Below, piece by piece: positions 5,959 to 8,193 of a stretch of DNA of 8,193 nucleotides. The stretch is from Actinomycetes bacterium (lineage in GTDB: Bacteria > Actinomycetota > Actinomycetes > Propionibacteriales > Propionibacteriaceae), in contig JAEYNS010000214.1 in assembly GCA_023412435.1 (NCBI GenBank), positions 1 through 8,193 on the forward strand, given 5' to 3'. Every line of letters begins with the position of its first letter. Positions within the stretch are counted from its first letter, which is position 1. The notes below the pieces were generated by a model. That model worked only from the letters and a program-made list of their open reading frames with translations. It was not told where the DNA came from and ran no database searches. Position numbers and translations under genes: made by a program.

Positions 5959-7158
5959 ATGCGTGTACTCGTCGCCGACCAGTTCGAACAATCCGGGATC
6001 GACGCCCTGAGCGCCGCCGGCTGCGAGGTCAGCTTCGCGCCGGGGCTCAAGGACCAGCGCCTCGCCGACGAAGTGGCGGCGCTCCAGCCGGACGTGCTGG
6101 TAGTGCGGAGCACCAAGGTGTCAGAGGCCGTCCTGGCGGCGGGCCCGCTCAAGCTCGTGGTGCGGGCCGGCGCCGGGTACAACACCATCGACGTGGCCGC
6201 CGCGTCCCGGCTGGGCATCTACGTGGCGAACTGCCCGGGGAAGAACTCCATCGCGGTGGCCGAACTGGCGTTCGGACTGATCTGCGCGCTGGACCGCAGG
6301 ATCCCCGACACCGTCGCCGACCTGCGCGCCGGCACCTGGAACAAGACCGAGTACAGCAAGGCCCGCGGGCTGCACGGCCGCACGCTCGGCCTGATCGGGG
6401 TGGGCGGCATCGGCCGGGAGATGATCCCGCGCGCCCAGGGGTTCGGAATGCCGATCGTGGCCTGGAGCCGCAGCCTGACCGCCGAGACAGCGGCCGCGCT
6501 CGGCGTCCGCCTGGCGGCCTCCCCGGAGGAGGTCGCCTCCCTCGCCGACGTGGTGAGCGTCCACCTCGCCCTCACGCCCGACACCCGCGGCCTGCTCGGC
6601 GGGGCCTTCTTCGAGGCGATGAAGGACGGTGCGTACTTCATCAACACCTCCCGCGGCGAGGTCGTGGACGAGCCGGCGCTCGCCGCCGCGATCCGGACCA
6701 AGGGGCTGCGGGCGGGCCTTGACGTGTTCACCGATGAGCCGGCCGGCGGCACCGGAGAGTTCGCCACCGAACTCGCCGACCTGCCGGGGGTGTACGGCAC
6801 CCCCCACATCGGCGCGTCCACCGAGCAGGCGCAGGACGCCATCGCCGCGGAGGCGGTGCGGATCGTCACGGTGTTCAAGGAAACCGGCACCGTGCCCAAC
6901 GTGGTCAACATCGCCAGGCAGACGCCCGCGACGTCCTCGATAGTGGTCCGCCACCTCGACCGTCCCGGGATCCTGGCCCACACCCTCGAGGTGCTCAGCG
7001 CGGCCGGGATCAACGTCCAGGAGATGGAGAACATAGTCTTCGACGGCGCCGTCAGCGCGGTCGCGCGGATCAACGTGGAGGGCGAGGTCGGAGCCCCGCT
7101 GGTCGACGCCATCACAGCCCATGAGGCAGTCATCGACGTCACGCTGATCGCGCTGTAA
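5959..7158 (+). CDS. D-3-phosphoglycerate dehydrogenase-like enzyme with ACT domain
   Basis: This is a cytoplasmic NAD-dependent D-2-hydroxyacid dehydrogenase of 399 residues. The likely reaction is 3-phosphoglycerate to 3-phosphohydroxypyruvate, the first step of serine synthesis. The substrate-binding part covers about 1-95 and 280-310 (VVRSTKV 48-54, VRAGAGYNTID 68-78). The NAD-binding Rossmann domain covers about 96-279, with GVGGIG at 147-152. The catalytic triad is complete: R232 (NTSRGEVVDE), E260 (DVFTDEP) and H283 (TPHIGAST). A C-terminal ACT domain (about 326-399, HLDRPGILAHTLEVLSAAGI) suggests allosteric control, perhaps by serine. It lacks the extra domain of the roughly 530-residue SerA of Mycobacterium, so it is the short form and may be a paralogue. 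The ATG at 5959 is chosen over the in-frame ATG at 5932 because a -10 box lies between them and MRVLVAD is the usual N-terminus. No other serine gene is adjacent. Another 2-hydroxyacid as substrate is possible. Confidence 0.88.
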   Translation: MRVLVADQFEQSGIDALSAAGCEVSFAPGLKDQRLADEVAALQPDVLVVRSTKVSEAVLAAGPLKLVVRAGAGYNTIDVAAASRLGIYVANCPGKNSIAVAELAFGLICALDRRIPDTVADLRAGTWNKTEYSKARGLHGRTLGLIGVGGIGREMIPRAQGFGMPIVAWSRSLTAETAAALGVRLAASPEEVASLADVVSVHLALTPDTRGLLGGAFFEAMKDGAYFINTSRGEVVDEPALAAAIRTKGLRAGLDVFTDEPAGGTGEFATELADLPGVYGTPHIGASTEQAQDAIAAEAVRIVTVFKETGTVPNVVNIARQTPATSSIVVRHLDRPGILAHTLEVLSAAGINVQEMENIVFDGAVSAVARINVEGEVGAPLVDAITAHEAVIDVTLIAL

Positions 7159-7160
7159 CC

Positions 7161-7197
7161 GGACGGCGTCACTCGGGCCTCGCGCGTGACGTCGTCC
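7161..7197 (+). terminator. Strong hairpin after the dehydrogenase gene
   Basis: GGACGGCGTCAC (7161-7172) pairs with GTGACGTCGTCC (7186-7197) in a 12-bp stem with one G-U pair and a 13-nt loop, starting 2 nt after the TAA stop. It is the longest hairpin stem in the window and is very likely a terminator, although no T-tract follows. The right arm contains a GTG at 7186 that could be mistaken for the start of the next gene. Confidence 0.6.
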
Positions 7198-7248
7198 ACC
7201 GAACCCGGGAGACAGGCTCACGATGAGCGGCTCTGGACCGCGGTGGAA

Positions 7249-7266
7249 GGAGTGGGAGATGATACG
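7249..7266 (+). promoter_or_regulatory. Possible ribosome binding site and -10-like box of the holin-like gene
   Basis: GGAG occurs at 7249-7252 and again within GGGAG (7254-7258), 11 nt before the GTG at 7270, which is a somewhat long Shine-Dalgarno spacing. GATACG (7261-7266) could act as a -10 box, but only 3 nt separate it from the GTG, so the two readings conflict. Which signal is used cannot be decided from the sequence. Confidence 0.25.
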
Positions 7267-7269
7267 GCC

Positions 7270-7653
7270 GTGCTCAGGTTGCTGGTTCGGATCGCCGCGA
7301 ACCTCGTCTCCGCGGCGATCGGGCTGATCGTCAGCGCTCTCCTGCTGCCCGACTTCCACCTCGAGTTCGGCGGCTTCCTGATGGCGGTCGTGGTCCTGAC
7401 CGTCGCGCAGTCGTTGTTGACGCCGTGGACGCTGAAGATCACCCGGCGCTTCGCCCCTGCGCTGCTGGGCGGCTTCGGGTTGATCTCGACCCTGATCGCG
7501 CTGCTGCTCGCCGGGCTCATCCCGGGTGGTATCACCGTCACTGCGTTCAGCACCTGGGTGCTCGCCGCGCTGATCGTGTGGCTGTGCGTTGCGCTCGGCG
7601 GCTGGCTGCTGGTGGCCCTGGTGCTGCGGAAGCGGGTCGCGAGCCGGACCTGA
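7270..7653 (+). CDS. Small four-helix membrane protein, Phage_holin_4_2-like
   Basis: From the GTG at 7270 this is a 127-residue, almost entirely hydrophobic protein with four segments near residues 5-27, 32-52, 62-84 and 94-119 and a basic C-terminal tail (RKRVASRT). The two halves resemble each other: LLLPDFHLEFGGFLMAVVVL and, later, LLAGLIPGGITVTAFSTWVL. Each is helix, Pro/Gly turn, then helix, as in the bacterial membrane family named Phage_holin_4_2 (PF04020). That name is historical and does not imply phage lysis; there is no phage gene here. The frame stays open to a GTG at 7186, but that codon lies inside the terminator hairpin of the preceding gene, and the extra 28 residues are polar with no family character. 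The later start is therefore preferred. Function is unknown; the family call is moderate. Confidence 0.7.
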   Translation: MLRLLVRIAANLVSAAIGLIVSALLLPDFHLEFGGFLMAVVVLTVAQSLLTPWTLKITRRFAPALLGGFGLISTLIALLLAGLIPGGITVTAFSTWVLAALIVWLCVALGGWLLVALVLRKRVASRT

Positions 7654-7684
7654 CCCACCGCGGTCATCCCGCGTCGGGAACTTG

Positions 7685-7709
7685 TCACCTGGGCGAGTTC
7701 GCCCGGTGA
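7685..7709. terminator. Bidirectional hairpin between convergent genes
   Basis: TCACC (7685-7689), one unpaired T, and GGGCG (7691-7695) pair with CGCCC (7700-7704) and GGTGA (7705-7709) around a 4-nt loop, a 10-bp stem with a single bulge. It lies 31 nt past the plus-strand stop at 7653 and directly abuts the minus-strand stop at 7710, so it can serve both genes. A smaller hairpin, TCCCG-CGT-CGGGA (7667-7679), precedes it on the plus strand. Confidence 0.5.
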
Positions 7710-8193
7710 TCAGGCCGGCTCCGGTCGGGCGGCCCTGAGGTAGGCCCACCCGCGCGGCGAGAGGCGGTAGCCGACGTCCAGGCTCTGGGTGAGTCCGAGT
7801 TCCTTGAGCCGGCGGACCCTGACCTTGAAGTCGTCGCGCGGTATCCCGAGTTCTGCGGCGAGTTCGCGGGCGACGACGCCGGGGCGCTCCGCGATGAGCT
7901 GAAGGTAGGCCCGTGTCCACGGCTCGGCGGCCGCGCGGTCCTTGCGGGCGAGGCTCGCCGTGATCTGCTCGAGGGCGGCACCGTCCAGGTCGTCGGCCAG
8001 GCGAAGCGCGACCCGCGGATCGGGGCCGGCAAGCCGGATCCCCACCCGATACAGATCGCCCTCGCGCCCGGCGGCACGCGCGAGGACCGCGGCGGGTGAG
8101 TCCAGCCCCGCCAGCCGGGCGTCCTCGTCGATCACGACCGGCGTGCCGGCCCGCCCGGCCCGCCCCCCGGCGCCGGAGGGGTCCGCGCCCCCC
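7710..8193 (-). CDS. Winged-helix-like actinobacterial protein, 5' end outside the window
   Basis: I recognise no named family. Numbered from an internal GTG at 8135, residues 72-133 look like a winged helix-turn-helix: a helix (WTRAYLQLIAERPG), a turn and second helix (VVARELAAELGI), a recognition-like helix (DDFKVRVRRLKELGL), then a wing ending in GYRLSPRGWAYL. Upstream, YRVGIRLAGPDPRVALRL (29-46) reads as a beta-strand followed by a conserved-looking GPDPR turn. A possible start is the GTG at 8135, giving 141 residues, but it has no Shine-Dalgarno sequence or -10 box. The frame also stays open, with all third positions G or C, through the right edge at 8193. I therefore annotate it as partial with its N-terminus missing. 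DNA binding is possible but could equally be a structural use of the fold. There is no cysteine cluster and no membrane segment. Confidence 0.65.
   Translation of the reverse strand, partial: GGADPSGAGGRAGRAGTPVVIDEDARLAGLDSPAAVLARAAGREGDLYRVGIRLAGPDPRVALRLADDLDGAALEQITASLARKDRAAAEPWTRAYLQLIAERPGVVARELAAELGIPRDDFKVRVRRLKELGLTQSLDVGYRLSPRGWAYLRAARPEPA

Noticed and set aside
7270..7653. Prophage remnant or lysis cassette, suggested by the holin-like protein
   Set aside because: There is no endolysin, phage structural gene, integrase or attachment repeat. The Phage_holin_4_2 family is widespread in bacterial chromosomes outside prophages.
6121..7920. 599-codon open frame on the minus strand
   Set aside because: It runs across the dehydrogenase gene, a terminator hairpin, the holin-like gene and part of a third gene. 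No single gene would do so, and its product has no domain features.

Overview
The window is ordinary chromosomal DNA from a high-GC Gram-positive bacterium, almost certainly an actinomycete. Third codon positions are nearly all G or C, GTG starts are common, and several -10 boxes lie so close to start codons that the mRNAs are probably leaderless. The gene set suggests a plant-polymer-using soil or environmental actinobacterium. The family cannot be fixed from the sequence; the Propionibacteriales or Micrococcales side is only a guess. I see no mobile element, CRISPR array, tRNA or rRNA.

Layout, left to right. Positions 1-109 are non-coding as far as I can see, apart from a possible tail of an unseen gene, and end in a promoter-like box. 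Next come an AEC-family membrane transporter (110-1030, +) and a full-length GH94 cellobiose phosphorylase (1175-3649, +). The phosphorylase has its own promoter, and a CelR/CebR-like LacI-family operator overlaps its predicted transcription start. A hairpin separates it from a convergent tandem PhnB/VOC-fold protein (3725-4615, -). Then comes a two-gene, translationally coupled DUF202 membrane operon (5071-5421 and 4742-5074, both -). A 72-bp divergent promoter region separates it from a DUF1304 membrane protein (5494-5868, +). A D-3-phosphoglycerate dehydrogenase-like enzyme with a C-terminal ACT domain follows (5959-7158, +), ending in a 12-bp-stem hairpin. The window closes with a small four-helix membrane protein resembling the Phage_holin_4_2 family (7270-7653, +) and a convergent winged-helix-like protein (7710 to the right edge, -) that probably continues outside the window. 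All intergenic gaps are under 150 bp.

How the genes work together. Most are independent single-gene units with their own promoters and hairpins. The one clear catabolic unit is the phosphorylase under a cellobiose-type operator: imported cellobiose would be split by phosphate into glucose 1-phosphate and glucose, which saves one ATP compared with hydrolysis. No cellobiose transporter, LacI-type repressor or beta-glucosidase is in view, so the phosphorylase would be an outlying member of a regulon located elsewhere. The phosphoglycerate dehydrogenase-like gene also stands alone, without serB or serC. The DUF202 pair, DUF1304 protein and holin-like protein are small membrane proteins of unknown function.

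I found no convincing undescribed multi-gene system. The observations most worth a second look are regulatory: the operator at the phosphorylase promoter, the run of leaderless-type promoters, and an 8-bp perfect inverted repeat abutting the -10 box of the dehydrogenase gene.
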